This document shows, piece after piece, positions 26,339 through 34,924 of a DNA stretch of 64,000 nucleotides. The stretch is from Salipiger thiooxidans (GTDB lineage Bacteria > Pseudomonadota > Alphaproteobacteria > Rhodobacterales > Rhodobacteraceae): the NCBI RefSeq assembly GCF_900102075.1, contig NZ_FNAV01000005.1, positions 186,001-250,000 of the forward strand, given 5' to 3'. Below the pieces are notes generated by a model, which saw nothing but the letters and a program-made list of their open reading frames with translations, was not told where the DNA came from and made no database searches. Position numbers and translations under genes: made by a program. Each line of letters starts with the position of its first letter. Position 1 is the stretch's first letter.

Positions 26339-28012
26339 TCAGCTGGCCGAGACCTTCTCGGGTTTCGCCATCCATTCCTTGCCGCGCAGCATCGCCTTCC
26401 AATAGACCGGCGGCAGGATCTGCTCCTTCAGCAGCCACGCCGCGCGGGTGGGCTTGGTGCCGTCGATCAGCCATTTCGGGAAGCTCGGGAGCAGCGCGCC
26501 GCCATAGCCGAACTCGGCGAGGACGATCTTGCCGCGCTCCACCGTCAGCGGGCAGGAGCCGTAGCCGTTGTAGACCGCGTGGGGTGAAAGCCCGTCGATG
26601 TCCGCCGCCACGTTCTCGGCCACGATGGGTGCCTGCATCCGCGCCGCGGCGGCGGTTTTGGCGTTGGGCGCATTCATCACGTCGCCAAGGCTCCAGACGT
26701 TGTCGTAGGTCTTGTGACGCAGGGTGCTCTGATCGACGTCGACCCAGCCTGCGGCATCGGCCAGCGGCGAGACCCGGATGAAGTCGGGCGCGGTCTGCGG
26801 CGGGCAGACGTGCATCATGTCGAATTCGACCTCTACCGTCGCGGGCGCGGTGTCGGGCTTGTTGACCGCGAAGGTGGCCGTCTTCGCGGCCCCGTCCACG
26901 GCGATCAGGTTGTGGAAGAAGTTGAGCGTCGCGTCGTATCGCGACACGTAGTTCATCAGCGCGGGCACGTAGTCCTTCACCCCGAAGAGCACACCGCCCG
27001 CGTTCATGAACTGGATGTCGATGCGGGGCAGAATGCCGGTGCGGAACCAGTGGTCGCCCGAGAGATACATCGCCTTCTGTGGCGCGCCGGCGCATTTGAT
27101 CGGCATCGGCGGCTGAGTGAACAGCGCGCGTCCGCCCTTGAGCCCCTTTACCAGCTCCCAGGTGTAGGGCGCCAGGTCGTAGCGGTAGTTCGAGGTGACG
27201 CCGTTCTTGCCCAGCGTCTCGACCAGCCCCTCGACCTTGCCCCAGTCGAGCTTCAGCCCGGGGCAGACGATCAGCCGGTCGTATTTCACGACGCGGCAAC
27301 CGTCGAGGATGACGGCGTTCTTCTCGGGCTCGAAGGCGGCGACGGCGGCCTTGATCCAGTGCACGCCCTTGGGAATCAGGCTGCCCATGGTGCGCGCGGT
27401 AGTACTGGCCTCGAAAATGCCGCCACCCACCATGGTCCAGCCGGGCTGGTAGTAGTGGATGTCGGCGGGATCGAGCACCGCTATCTCAAGATCGGGCTTG
27501 CGGGCCTTGAGGCTGGCTGAGACGGCGATGCCCGCCGCGCCGCCGCCCACGACGACCACGTCGAAACCCGCGTCGCCGCTGTCGGTGGGTGTCTTGCCAC
27601 CGTTCACGATGCGGCGCACGACGCCCGCCATGTCGTAGCCTGCGGCCTTGGTCGCGGCGAGGATCTGCGGCGGCGTCAGCACCTTGGCCTGGCTCAGGGA
27701 CCAGAGCGTGGCAGACCGTGTACCGGTGCGGCAATACGCGAAGACGGGGCCGGGCAGCTCGCGCATGGCTGTGCCGAAGGCCTCGGCGTCGCCGTCCTGC
27801 ACCTTGCCCGAGACCACCGGCAGGTAGCGCGCCACGAGCCCCGCCTCGCGGGCGGCGGCGTCGATCTCGTCAAAGGTCTGCTGATCGGCGCCCTCGCCGT
27901 CGGGGCGGTTGCAGATGATCGAGCGATACCCGGCGGCGGCGATCCCCGCCAGGTCGGCGGCAGTGATCTGCGGTGAAACCGTGATGTCGTCGTTGATCTT
28001 GCGAAATTCCAC
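26339..28012 (-). CDS. fused rhodanese-loop sulfurtransferase / type II sulfide:quinone oxidoreductase
   Basis: 557 residues, two domains. Residues 1-110 form the small phosphatase-like domain annotated as a sulfur transferase (Blh-type, DUF442), with active loop CRTGTR (Cys94). Residues 150-557 are a flavoprotein closely resembling human SQOR: VVVVGGGAAGIAVSASLK, then PIKCAGAPQKAMYL (Cys307), GWVDVD, and NGYGSCPL (Cys487); both redox cysteines are kept. It should oxidise sulfide at the membrane, pass electrons to quinone and hand the sulfane sulfur to the attached or another acceptor. GTG 28012 was chosen for its GAGGAG ribosome-binding site; a TTG 5 codons upstream is also open. An ATTC-N8-GAAT operator lies 44 bases upstream. 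Confidence 0.9.
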   Translation of the reverse strand: MEFRKINDDITVSPQITAADLAGIAAAGYRSIICNRPDGEGADQQTFDEIDAAAREAGLVARYLPVVSGKVQDGDAEAFGTAMRELPGPVFAYCRTGTRSATLWSLSQAKVLTPPQILAATKAAGYDMAGVVRRIVNGGKTPTDSGDAGFDVVVVGGGAAGIAVSASLKARKPDLEIAVLDPADIHYYQPGWTMVGGGIFEASTTARTMGSLIPKGVHWIKAAVAAFEPEKNAVILDGCRVVKYDRLIVCPGLKLDWGKVEGLVETLGKNGVTSNYRYDLAPYTWELVKGLKGGRALFTQPPMPIKCAGAPQKAMYLSGDHWFRTGILPRIDIQFMNAGGVLFGVKDYVPALMNYVSRYDATLNFFHNLIAVDGAAKTATFAVNKPDTAPATVEVEFDMMHVCPPQTAPDFIRVSPLADAAGWVDVDQSTLRHKTYDNVWSLGDVMNAPNAKTAAAARMQAPIVAENVAADIDGLSPHAVYNGYGSCPLTVERGKIVLAEFGYGGALLPSFPKWLIDGTKPTRAAWLLKEQILPPVYWKAMLRGKEWMAKPEKVSAS

Positions 28013-28349
28013 GGCGCGTCTCCTCAAACACGGGAATCTGGATGACGCCCTATATATTCCTTAATTCGAATTTGTCACGCATTGTTGCGCCGCATGGGTT
28101 AACAATCTTGCGATCCGGGGCGTCACGACGCAGCAAAACTGCCCTCATGCGCTCTCGCGGGGCGACGCCTTGCGAGAGCACGGGGCGTTGGAGGCTGATC
28201 GCGTATGTGTAGGAGCCGCGAGTGGGCACGGTCGATGCCGAGCTTCGCAGGGCGGGGCGTCGGGTCCCTCGGGGAAGTCGCGCGACACCGAGACCGGTTT
28301 CCATGGAGCCGATCGCTCAGCCCCCCCGGTCCCCCAGTCCCCCCAAACG
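28013..28349. other. upstream region of the SQR fusion and 3' flank of rpmE
   Basis: No convincing gene. It contains the SqrR-type operator, an AT-rich promoter patch (28050-28075) and an inverted repeat GCTCTCGC/GCGAGAGC (28151-28158 with 28172-28179, 13-base loop) of unknown role. A short open frame antisense to this region has no family features. Confidence 0.5.
28056..28071. promoter_or_regulatory. SqrR/BigR-type operator before the SQR fusion
   Basis: ATTC (28056-28059), 8 bases, GAAT (28068-28071), inside an AT-rich stretch 44-59 bases before the GTG start, where a repressor would cover the promoter. The same pattern precedes the SulP gene. Confidence 0.7.
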
Positions 28350-28376
28350 AAAAACGCCGCCCCGGAGGGCGGCGTT
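28345..28376 (-). terminator. intrinsic terminator of rplS-rpmE
   Basis: On the minus strand AACGCCGCCC/GGGCGGCGTT (28353-28362 with 28367-28376, 4-base loop) is followed by a T-run. It closes the translation gene block. Confidence 0.9.
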
Positions 28377-28399
28377 CGGCAATTCCAAGGGGCGAGGGA

Positions 28400-28621
28400 T
28401 CAGAAGCCCAGGCCTTCGTATTTCTTCTTGAACTTCGACACGCGGCCGCCGGTGTCCATGAGGCGCGAGTTGCCGCCGGTCCAGGCCGGGTGCACCGTCG
28501 GGTCGACGTCGAGCGACAGGGTGTCGCCTTCTTTGCCCCAGGTGGTGCGGGTCTGGTAGATGGTGCCGTCGGTCATCTTGACGTCGATGACGTGGTAGTC
28601 GGGGTGGATGCCCTTTTTCAT
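28400..28621 (-). CDS. rpmE: 50S ribosomal protein L31
   Basis: 73 residues beginning [10 protein letters not shown], the L31 signature, with the conserved WTGG and RVSKFKKKY. It lacks the CxxC zinc motif, so this is the zinc-independent (C-minus) form. Eleven bases after rplS, followed by a terminator. Confidence 0.96.
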   Translation of the reverse strand: MKKGIHPDYHVIDVKMTDGTIYQTRTTWGKEGDTLSLDVDPTVHPAWTGGNSRLMDTGGRVSKFKKKYEGLGF

Positions 28622-28632
28622 GAAATGGCTCC

Positions 28633-29016
28633 TTATGCGTCGGCGCCGGCGAGCGGCTTGTAGTTGGTGTCTTCCGCGATGCGGGCCGACTTGCCGCGGC
28701 GCGAGCGGAGGTAATAGAGCTTGGCGCGACGGACACGGCCGCGGCGCACGACGGTGATCGACTCGATGTTGGTCGAGTAGAGCGGGAACACACGTTCCAC
28801 GCCTTCACCGAAGGAAATCTTGCGGACGGTGAACGAGCCAGCGATGCCCGAGCCGTTCTTGCGGCTGATGCAGACGCCTTCGTAGTTCTGCACGCGGGAG
28901 CGGGTACCTTCGGTCACCTTGTAGCCGACGCGAATGGTGTCGCCGGGCTTGAAGTCGGGGATGTCTTTCCCCAGGGCGGCAACTTGTTCCGCCTCGAGCT
29001 GTGCGATCAGATCCAT
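28633..29016 (-). CDS. rplS: 50S ribosomal protein L19
   Basis: 127 residues with the L19 hallmarks [23 protein letters not shown] and [15 protein letters not shown]. Interface protein of the 50S subunit. It normally ends the rpsP-rimM-trmD-rplS operon; here a GNAT gene and a 278-base gap without a gene (29017-29294) separate it from trmD, and this gap must hold its own promoter or leader. Confidence 0.97.
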   Translation of the reverse strand: MDLIAQLEAEQVAALGKDIPDFKPGDTIRVGYKVTEGTRSRVQNYEGVCISRKNGSGIAGSFTVRKISFGEGVERVFPLYSTNIESITVVRRGRVRRAKLYYLRSRRGKSARIAEDTNYKPLAGADA

Positions 29017-29294
29017 CTGATCTTCTCCTATCTGCTCACGGTTGGACCCGTGAAGTGTGTCTCGCGTCCCAGAGCTCCGCGTCTTCGGTCGGGTCCGCGC
29101 CGGATCTGGTCCGGGCGCCCGCGGGAGGCTATCGACGTCATTTTCCGTAACTTCCAGTCCGGCCCGTCTTGGCCCCGCCGAAGCAGCGGGTCAGGCAACA
29201 CCGAACAGCCCCGTGCGACTCGCAAGAGCCGCCGGACGCGCTGCGTATATGCGCGAGAGCCGCGCGGATCAAGGAGAAACTGGGGGTTGGGCGC

Positions 29295-29753
29295 TCAGAG
29301 CCGGCGCTTAAAGCCGACGTGGCTCGCCGTGAAACCCAGCCGTTCGTAGAAGCGGTGGGCCTCGTTGCGCGAGGCGTCCGATGTCAGCTGGACCATGACG
29401 CATCCGCGCTCGCGGCATTGCTCCACCGCCCAGTCGATCAAGGTGCCGCCAAGGCCCGTGCCGCGGGCCGGGGCCGCCACGCGCACCGCCTCGATCTGGC
29501 CGCGGGTGGCACCCAGCCGGGACAGGCTGGCGAGGAAGGTGATCTGCAGCGTACCGATCACCGCGCCGTCGCGCTCGGCCGCCGCCAGCAGCTGGTTGGG
29601 GTCGGCGTCGATGCGGCGGAAGGCGTCGAGATAGGCCTCGGGCAGCGGCGGGCCGGGTTGTTCGCGGGTGGCACCGAGCGGATCGTCGGCCAGCATCGCG
29701 ACGATGGCGGCGACGTCGGCCTCGGTGGCGCGGCGGATGGTGGTCTCGGTCAT
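29295..29753 (-). CDS. GNAT-family N-acetyltransferase
   Basis: 152 residues with the acetyl-CoA motif RGTGLGGTLIDWAVEQC and a terminal NEAHRFYERLGF segment. The start ATG at 29753 overlaps the trmD stop (ATGA); a longer open frame upstream is inside trmD. Substrate unknown. Resembles general aminoacyl/small-molecule acetyltransferases rather than RimI. Confidence 0.88.
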   Translation of the reverse strand: MTETTIRRATEADVAAIVAMLADDPLGATREQPGPPLPEAYLDAFRRIDADPNQLLAAAERDGAVIGTLQITFLASLSRLGATRGQIEAVRVAAPARGTGLGGTLIDWAVEQCRERGCVMVQLTSDASRNEAHRFYERLGFTASHVGFKRRL

Positions 29754-30553
29754 TTGCCCTGCTCCCGAGCCTTCTGATGTGCTTCCCAGAGATCGGGGCG
29801 GCGGACGCGGGTGATCTCTTCGGATTGCGCGCGGCGCCACTTCTCGATCTCGCCGTGGTGGCCCGAGAGCAGCACCGGCGGGATCTCGAGCCCCTGCCAC
29901 GTGGCCGGGCGGGTGTATTGCGGATGCTCGAGAAGCCCGTGCGAAAAGCTCTCCTCCTCGACCGACTCGGCGTTGCCCAGCACGCCGGGCAGCAAACGCA
30001 CCGTGGCATCGAGCAGGGCCTGCGCGGCGATCTCGCCGCCGGTCAGCACGTAGTCGCCCATCGACACCTCGGCGATGCCGTAGTGGTCGAGCACCCGCTG
30101 GTCGAGCCCCTCGAACCGGCCGCAGATCAGCGTGACGCCGGGCGTCTGCGCAAGCTGGCGGGCGACGGACTGGTCGAAGCGACGGCCGCGCGGCGAAAGG
30201 TAGAGGATCGGCGCGGCCGGGGCGATGTTGCGCCGCGCGGTTTCGAGCGCGGCGCCCATGACGTCGGGACGCAGCACCATGCCGGCGCCACCGCCTGCGG
30301 GCGTGTCGTCGACGTTGCGGTGCCGCCCTTCGCCGAAGTCGCGCAGGGGCACCGTGTCGAGCTGCCACTTGCCCTCCTGCAGCGCCTTGCCGGTCAGCGA
30401 CAGGCCCAGCACGCCGGGGAAGGCATCCGGGAAGAGGGTGATGACCTGCGCGGTCCAGGCGCGTGCCAGCACGGGCGCCTCGGTCATCAGTTCGCGCGGG
30501 GTGGGGCTCAGGCGGACGGCCTTGCGGCCATGGGATTTCGGTGCGTCGCTCAT
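29750..30553 (-). CDS. trmD: tRNA (guanine-N1)-methyltransferase
   Basis: 267 residues. Methylates G37 of tRNAs reading CNN codons to prevent frameshifting. Knot and catalytic motifs are visible: ITLFPDAFPG, CGRFEGLDQRVLDHYG, SMGDYVLTGGE and LPGVLGN. A roughly 33-residue N-terminal extension precedes the usual first strand (AQVITLFP); internal starts are possible. Overlaps the GNAT gene downstream. Confidence 0.96.
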   Translation of the reverse strand: MSDAPKSHGRKAVRLSPTPRELMTEAPVLARAWTAQVITLFPDAFPGVLGLSLTGKALQEGKWQLDTVPLRDFGEGRHRNVDDTPAGGGAGMVLRPDVMGAALETARRNIAPAAPILYLSPRGRRFDQSVARQLAQTPGVTLICGRFEGLDQRVLDHYGIAEVSMGDYVLTGGEIAAQALLDATVRLLPGVLGNAESVEEESFSHGLLEHPQYTRPATWQGLEIPPVLLSGHHGEIEKWRRAQSEEITRVRRPDLWEAHQKAREQGK

Positions 30554-30585
30554 GCTTCACCCTCTAGCCGCAAGGGCCGGGCGGC

Positions 30586-31026
30586 TCAAGCGGCGTGGTC
30601 GGCGGCGATCGCGGGACGGTACGCCGCAAGATGGTCGCGGATGTCGAGCACCACGGCGGGGTTGGCGAAGCGCTGCGCCAGCGCGCCGGCGCGGTCGGGC
30701 GGGGCAGTGACGAGCTGCAGCAACAGCCAGAGCTCGCGCAGTTCGTCCGGGCTCAGGTCAATGAGGCGCGGTCGTCCCCAGGACCGGCAGATGCGGGTGA
30801 CCACGAGGCGAAGCGCGTCGTCCTGCAGCGCGTCCCCGAGCGCGGCCCGGATCTTGGCGGGGGAGGGCATGGCGGGCGCGTGCTGGCGCAGGGCGCGGGG
30901 GGCCATCAGCCGCGCCACCGGGCGCCTCGCGTGGCGCTGCGACCAGCCGGCGGCGCCGAGCGCGACCAGCCACGACAGGCCCAGCATCGCGAGGTGCTGG
31001 CCATGCAGCACCGAGATCGCGGCCAT
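30586..31026 (-). CDS. hypothetical protein with N-terminal membrane helix
   Basis: 146 residues from the ATG at 31026. A single N-terminal hydrophobic helix (LAMLGLSWLVALGAAGW) precedes a basic linker and a helical domain ending in RFANPAVVLDIRDHLAAYRP. I recognise no family. It lies between the sulfotransferase-like gene and trmD in the same direction, 32 bases before trmD. The frame is open to 31107, but the longer start lacks a ribosome-binding site. Codon use resembles its neighbours. Confidence 0.6.
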   Translation of the reverse strand: MAAISVLHGQHLAMLGLSWLVALGAAGWSQRHARRPVARLMAPRALRQHAPAMPSPAKIRAALGDALQDDALRLVVTRICRSWGRPRLIDLSPDELRELWLLLQLVTAPPDRAGALAQRFANPAVVLDIRDHLAAYRPAIAADHAA

Positions 31027-31212
31027 GCGGTCCGGCAGGAAAATAATGGTTAACGAAGGCGACAACAGGACGCCGGGCCAGAACACTCGTTGACAGGATG
31101 TGAGCACGCAGGCCCCCTTTCCGACACTATCCGGACAAAATTCCCGTCAAATTGTGGCAAAATCTGGGCGGCGCCCCGATCCGAGGGGCCAGCGTTTCCG
31201 GGGCCGAAACGG

Positions 31213-32016
31213 TCAGTGCAGCCCGGCCTGTCTGTTCGCGATGCGGCGAAGGTGCTTCTTCGCCTCGCTGAGGGGGCGGTCCTTGAGGGCGCTCCGATTC
31301 AGCGCGAGGAAGACCTCTTCCAGCCCGATGTCGGGCCGCACGTTGGCCGCGAGGGGAATCACCAGCGCCGCACGGGCCTCGGGGTCGAGCCCGGTGAGAT
31401 CCAGCAGCGGCGCCAGCGGCCCCTCGGTGCGGGTGCGGCTGTCCTCGAGTGCCACCGATGTGACCGGGCAGGGCGCCACGGCTTCTGCCACCTCCTGCAC
31501 CACGCGCCCGAGATCGGCGCCCTCGGCGAGCGTCTCGGAGTAGCGGTCGAGGTCGGCGGTCAGCCGGGTGCTGCGCAGGTTCTGCCACCAGGTCGAGCGC
31601 AGCCACGGCTCCGGCGCGCGGGTGGAGAAGTAGAAGCGCAGGTCCGTCCCGTCGCCGAAGCGCTCTCGCGCAGTCTCGGCGATGGTGGCCATGATGCGCG
31701 GTGCGGCGGCGTAGCGGCAGAGCCCATGGCGGCCCGGCAGGTGGCCGGACAGATCCTCGGAGCACAGCACGACGGGGCGGGGATCGTCGCGGTCGAGCCT
31801 GCGGAAGACCCGCGCTGCGCGGCGCCCGACAGCGGCGACCGACTGGTGCCCCGGCGCCACCGAGCAGGCGCGGGCGGCATCGGTCAGCGGTTTGAAATCC
31901 GGTTTCAGGAGCACCCTCAGATGCGGCGCGAGGCGCTCGGCATTCTCGGTGAGGGCGGTCTGGACGCTTGTCGTTCCGGTCTTGTGAAATCCTGCGTGGA
32001 TGACGACGAGCGTCAT
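31213..32016 (-). CDS. sulfotransferase-like P-loop protein
   Basis: 267 residues. The N-terminus [14 protein letters not shown] is the PAPS 5'-phosphosulfate-binding loop of sulfotransferases, and a later [12 protein letters not shown] / [14 protein letters not shown] segment resembles the 3'-phosphate motif. Substrate unknown; marine Rhodobacteraceae carry many such genes near surface polysaccharide loci, but here it is embedded between rimM and trmD. ATGA overlap with rimM. Confidence 0.8.
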   Translation of the reverse strand: MTLVVIHAGFHKTGTTSVQTALTENAERLAPHLRVLLKPDFKPLTDAARACSVAPGHQSVAAVGRRAARVFRRLDRDDPRPVVLCSEDLSGHLPGRHGLCRYAAAPRIMATIAETARERFGDGTDLRFYFSTRAPEPWLRSTWWQNLRSTRLTADLDRYSETLAEGADLGRVVQEVAEAVAPCPVTSVALEDSRTRTEGPLAPLLDLTGLDPEARAALVIPLAANVRPDIGLEEVFLALNRSALKDRPLSEAKKHLRRIANRQAGLH

Positions 32017-32519
32017 TCCAGCAGGCCCTCCGGCGGATCGGCGACGATGCGGCCCGAGGCGAGATCGACGGTCGGCACCACGGCGCGGGTGAAGGGCAGC
32101 AGCACGGTCTTCGACCCGCCCGGCAGTTGCAGCTCGAGCAGGTCGGCGGCGCCGTGGTTCAGCACCGCCTTGACGCGGCCGAGCTCGACCCCGCCGGTGT
32201 CGTAGACCGCGAGGCCGATGAGGTCGGTGTGGTAGAACTCGTCGTCGGGCAGGGCGGGCAGCCGGTCACGCGGGACGTAGAGCCCGGTGCCGCGAAGCGC
32301 GTCGGCCTCTTCCTTGCTGCGCACGCCCGAGAGTCGCGCCGCGAAGCCGCCCTTGACCGCGCGGGTGATCTGCAGATCGAAACTGCGGGTGCCGTCCTCG
32401 TTGGTCAGCGGGGCGTAATCCGCAATGGCCTCGGGGTCGGCGGTGAAGCTCTTCAGCCGCACCTCGCCATGGACCCCAAAGGCGCCCGCAATCGTTCCGA
32501 CGCAGATCGTGTCGCTCAC
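32013..32519 (-). CDS. rimM: 16S rRNA processing protein RimM
   Basis: 168 residues. Assists 30S head maturation, binding ribosomal protein S19. N-terminal [19 protein letters not shown] and the PRC-barrel segment [16 protein letters not shown] are characteristic. A GTG start at 32519 with upstream purines gives the normal N-terminus; the open frame extends 21 codons further without family sequence. Coupled to the sulfotransferase-like gene by ATGA. Confidence 0.95.
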   Translation of the reverse strand: MSDTICVGTIAGAFGVHGEVRLKSFTADPEAIADYAPLTNEDGTRSFDLQITRAVKGGFAARLSGVRSKEEADALRGTGLYVPRDRLPALPDDEFYHTDLIGLAVYDTGGVELGRVKAVLNHGAADLLELQLPGGSKTVLLPFTRAVVPTVDLASGRIVADPPEGLLE

Positions 32520-32605
32520 CTTGTCCTGTCCTTCACCGAAATACCGGACGACTGGATAGCCCGTCCGGGCCGGGTTTGGCAATCGGCCGAGGTCGGAAGT
32601 TCACG

Positions 32606-33448
32606 TCAGAAATTCATGCGCATGACGCGAATGACGCCGAACCGGATGGTCCACTGGTCCTCGGCGCCGGAGTCGACGATGGGGCTGTCGAGCGCGTCGT
32701 TCATGAACTTGCGCCAGGTCACGCCGCCCTCGAGCCCCCAGTCGTCGTTGAGCTGGTAGCGCGCCACGAACTCGGCACCTCCGCCCAGCAGGCCGCCGTC
32801 GGGGTCGTAGGCCGGACGGTCGGCGGTCGCCTCCGAAGCGGAGACGCCGAAGTAGGTGTCGGCGAACTCGTCGCTGCCCCAGAAGAGCCGTGGGCCCATG
32901 CTCAGCCGCCACTCGCGGGTCGGGCGGGCGATCAGGTCAAGACCCGCCTCGGCGGTCCAGCCCTCGTGCCCGCCGAAGCCGCGGCGGAAGTCGCTGTAGA
33001 CGTTGTAGTTTTCGCCGGTGTAGCCGAAGCCGAAGCCAAGCTCGTAGGCGGGGTCGATGTCATCCATGCCGCGCAGCGCGTCGTCATCGGACGAGTCACG
33101 GCGGCCGATGTAGTCGAAGGAGCCGTGGAAATCCCAGCCGCGGAAGTCGTTCCACGCGTCGCCGCTGCCGTAGTCGAGCCCCTCGGAGAGCGTGAAGCGG
33201 TGCAGGCGGAAGCCAAGGTCCGGCGTCACCTCGTAGTCGTCCGAGCCGAGATACTTCGGCTTCATCCCGGCGCCGCCACGCAGGCTGAAGACGAAGCCGC
33301 GCTGCCGCGAGTTCTGCGTCGAGAGCGTGTCGATGGAGAGCGGCTCGGCGGACACCGCCGTGTCGGTCGAGAGATCCTGCGCAAGGCCGAGCGTCGGGGC
33401 GCCGATCACGGCCAGCGCAAGGGCGACTGCGGTGCGGGTGGTCTTCAT
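32606..33448 (-). CDS. MipA/OmpV-family outer-membrane protein
   Basis: 280 residues with a Sec signal peptide (cleavage near GLAQ, residue 24) and alternating beta-strands with many aromatic residues, ending ...RMNF with terminal Phe as in beta-barrels. The motif DTYFGVSASEA is typical of MipA/OmpV. The family scaffolds peptidoglycan hydrolases or acts as a porin. It sits after the rpsP terminator with its own promoter region and before rimM. Confidence 0.85.
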   Translation of the reverse strand: MKTTRTAVALALAVIGAPTLGLAQDLSTDTAVSAEPLSIDTLSTQNSRQRGFVFSLRGGAGMKPKYLGSDDYEVTPDLGFRLHRFTLSEGLDYGSGDAWNDFRGWDFHGSFDYIGRRDSSDDDALRGMDDIDPAYELGFGFGYTGENYNVYSDFRRGFGGHEGWTAEAGLDLIARPTREWRLSMGPRLFWGSDEFADTYFGVSASEATADRPAYDPDGGLLGGGAEFVARYQLNDDWGLEGGVTWRKFMNDALDSPIVDSGAEDQWTIRFGVIRVMRMNF

Positions 33449-33529
33449 CGGGCAGCTCCTGTCTCGGGGTTGGTCTCGGCCAAGGGTCGAGTCTTACTGT
33501 AGCGGCTTTCTCATGGTTTCCTACGGTCG

Positions 33530-33571
33530 AGAAACAAAAAAGGGCGCGCCGGGACAATCCCGGCGCGCCCT
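33530..33571 (-). terminator. very strong terminator after rpsP
   Basis: Perfect 14-bp stem AGGGCGCGCCGGGA / TCCCGGCGCGCCCT with loop CAA (33541-33571), followed on the minus strand by TTTTTGTTTC. It separates rpsP from the MipA/OmpV gene and rimM. Confidence 0.93.
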
Positions 33572-33592
33572 GTTGCCGAACGGCAGCCGATC

Positions 33593-33955
33593 TTACTCGG
33601 CAGTCGCTTCCGAAGCGGCAGCGGCCTTGGAGGCCTTGGCTTCCGCGCGCTCTGCGGCAGCCTTGCCCGGAACGGCTTTCTTCGGGTTGTTGCGCTCTTT
33701 CTTCTCGACGACGCCGGCGGCTTCGAGGAAGCGCGACACGCGGTCGGTGGTCTGTGCGCCCTGGGCAACCCAGTGCTGGATGCGCTCGACGTCCATGTTC
33801 ACGCGGCGCTCGTCATCCTTGGCGAGCAGCGGGTTGTAGGTGCCGACCTTCTCGATGAAGCGGCCGTCGCGCGGCATGCGCGAGTCGGCGACGACGATTG
33901 CGTAGTGGGGGCGTTTCTTGGAACCGCCGCGGGCGAGTCGGATCTTGAGGGCCAT
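33593..33955 (-). CDS. rpsP: 30S ribosomal protein S16
   Basis: 120 residues beginning [26 protein letters not shown] with the conserved [10 protein letters not shown] and [16 protein letters not shown]. The C-terminus has an alanine/lysine-rich extension of about 35 residues common in this family of bacteria. First ribosomal gene of the block, 65 bases after the chorismate mutase gene. Confidence 0.97.
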   Translation of the reverse strand: MALKIRLARGGSKKRPHYAIVVADSRMPRDGRFIEKVGTYNPLLAKDDERRVNMDVERIQHWVAQGAQTTDRVSRFLEAAGVVEKKERNNPKKAVPGKAAAERAEAKASKAAAASEATAE

Positions 33956-34020
33956 TGTGTGTCTCCTTTTTCGAATGGCTATGGCGGGGTCTCCGCCAGG
34001 CTTGACGGGGGTCCGGCCCG

Positions 34021-34326
34021 TCAGGATTGGTGTTGTTCGTGGTGCTTGATGACTTCCTGAATGACGAAATTCAGGAACTTCTTGGCGAAGGCGGGGTCGA
34101 GGTCCGCGTTCTCCGCCAGATCCTGGAGCCGCGCGATCTGCGTTTCTTCGCGCGCGGGGTCGGAAGGGGGAAGGTCGTGCTGCGCCTTGAGGACGCCCAC
34201 GGCCTGTGTGTGCTTGAAGCGCTCGGCCAGCGTAAAGACGAGGATCGCGTCCAGCCGGTCGATGCTCTCGCGGTGTTCCTTGAGCAGCGCGGCGGCGCGC
34301 GCCACGGGGTCATGGGTCTCAGTCAA
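34021..34326 (-). CDS. chorismate mutase (AroQ type)
   Basis: 101 residues, all-helical CM_2 domain: [20 protein letters not shown], then [25 protein letters not shown]. Converts chorismate to prephenate for Phe/Tyr synthesis. The conserved Arg, Lys and RE pairs of the active site are present. The start is a TTG overlapping the end of the last GNAT gene (TTGACTGA), with GAAAGG 9 bases upstream; no in-frame ATG fits. Lies between the GNAT array and rpsP. Confidence 0.88.
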   Translation of the reverse strand: MTETHDPVARAAALLKEHRESIDRLDAILVFTLAERFKHTQAVGVLKAQHDLPPSDPAREETQIARLQDLAENADLDPAFAKKFLNFVIQEVIKHHEQHQS

Positions 34327-34924
34327 TGGCCCAGCCTTTCGGTTTGAACAGAGGATCCTGGAAATTCGCGATTTCCATGTCGATGCCATGGGCAAGCTGC
34401 GTGCCGCGCAGCTCCGCCGGCGCGGGGTGGCGGTAGACCGCGTCGCTGCCGTCGATCGAGGCGGCGTCCGCGTCTTTCCTGGCGCCCAGACGCTCGGCCA
34501 GTCGGATCGAGTCGAGGTTCTTCGGGTCGATGTAGCTGACCGCCGTTTCCCAGCCCTGATCGTCGAAGAAATGCCGGCGCACCCGGTGGGTGGCTTCGAG
34601 CGCAAAGCCCTTGCCCGACTTCTCCGGCCAGATGATCCAGGCGATTTCGCGCTCGGGCCACTTGGCGGGGAACCAGCCACCGGCCATGCCGACGGTCTCG
34701 CCGCTGCCCTTTAGGTGGACCATCCACATGCCGAAGCCGCGGATCGCCCAGTGGCCGATCTCGGCGGCGTAGAGCATCCAGGTCTCGTAGGTATTGAGCG
34801 GCCCGCCCATGAAGCGCGAGCGGTACGACGCGAAGGTCGCCTTGAAATCGGGATAGTCCTGCGGCTCGGGGGCGCGCAGAACGAGGCGGTCGGTCTCGAG
34901 CACGGGAATCGCGGTGTGGCCCAT
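34319..34924 (-). CDS. GNAT acetyltransferase, array copy 5
   Basis: 201 residues, RimJ/RimL-type GNAT (Acetyltransf_3). Shared pattern: ETDRLVLRAP, FMGGPL, EIGHWAIRGFGMW, then GKGFALEATHRVRR as the acetyl-CoA loop and SYIDPKNLDSIRLAERLGA. It is the last of five tandem copies. The TGATG junction shares one base with the preceding copy, and the chorismate mutase TTG lies within its last codons. Confidence 0.88.
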   Translation of the reverse strand: MGHTAIPVLETDRLVLRAPEPQDYPDFKATFASYRSRFMGGPLNTYETWMLYAAEIGHWAIRGFGMWMVHLKGSGETVGMAGGWFPAKWPEREIAWIIWPEKSGKGFALEATHRVRRHFFDDQGWETAVSYIDPKNLDSIRLAERLGARKDADAASIDGSDAVYRHPAPAELRGTQLAHGIDMEIANFQDPLFKPKGWAID

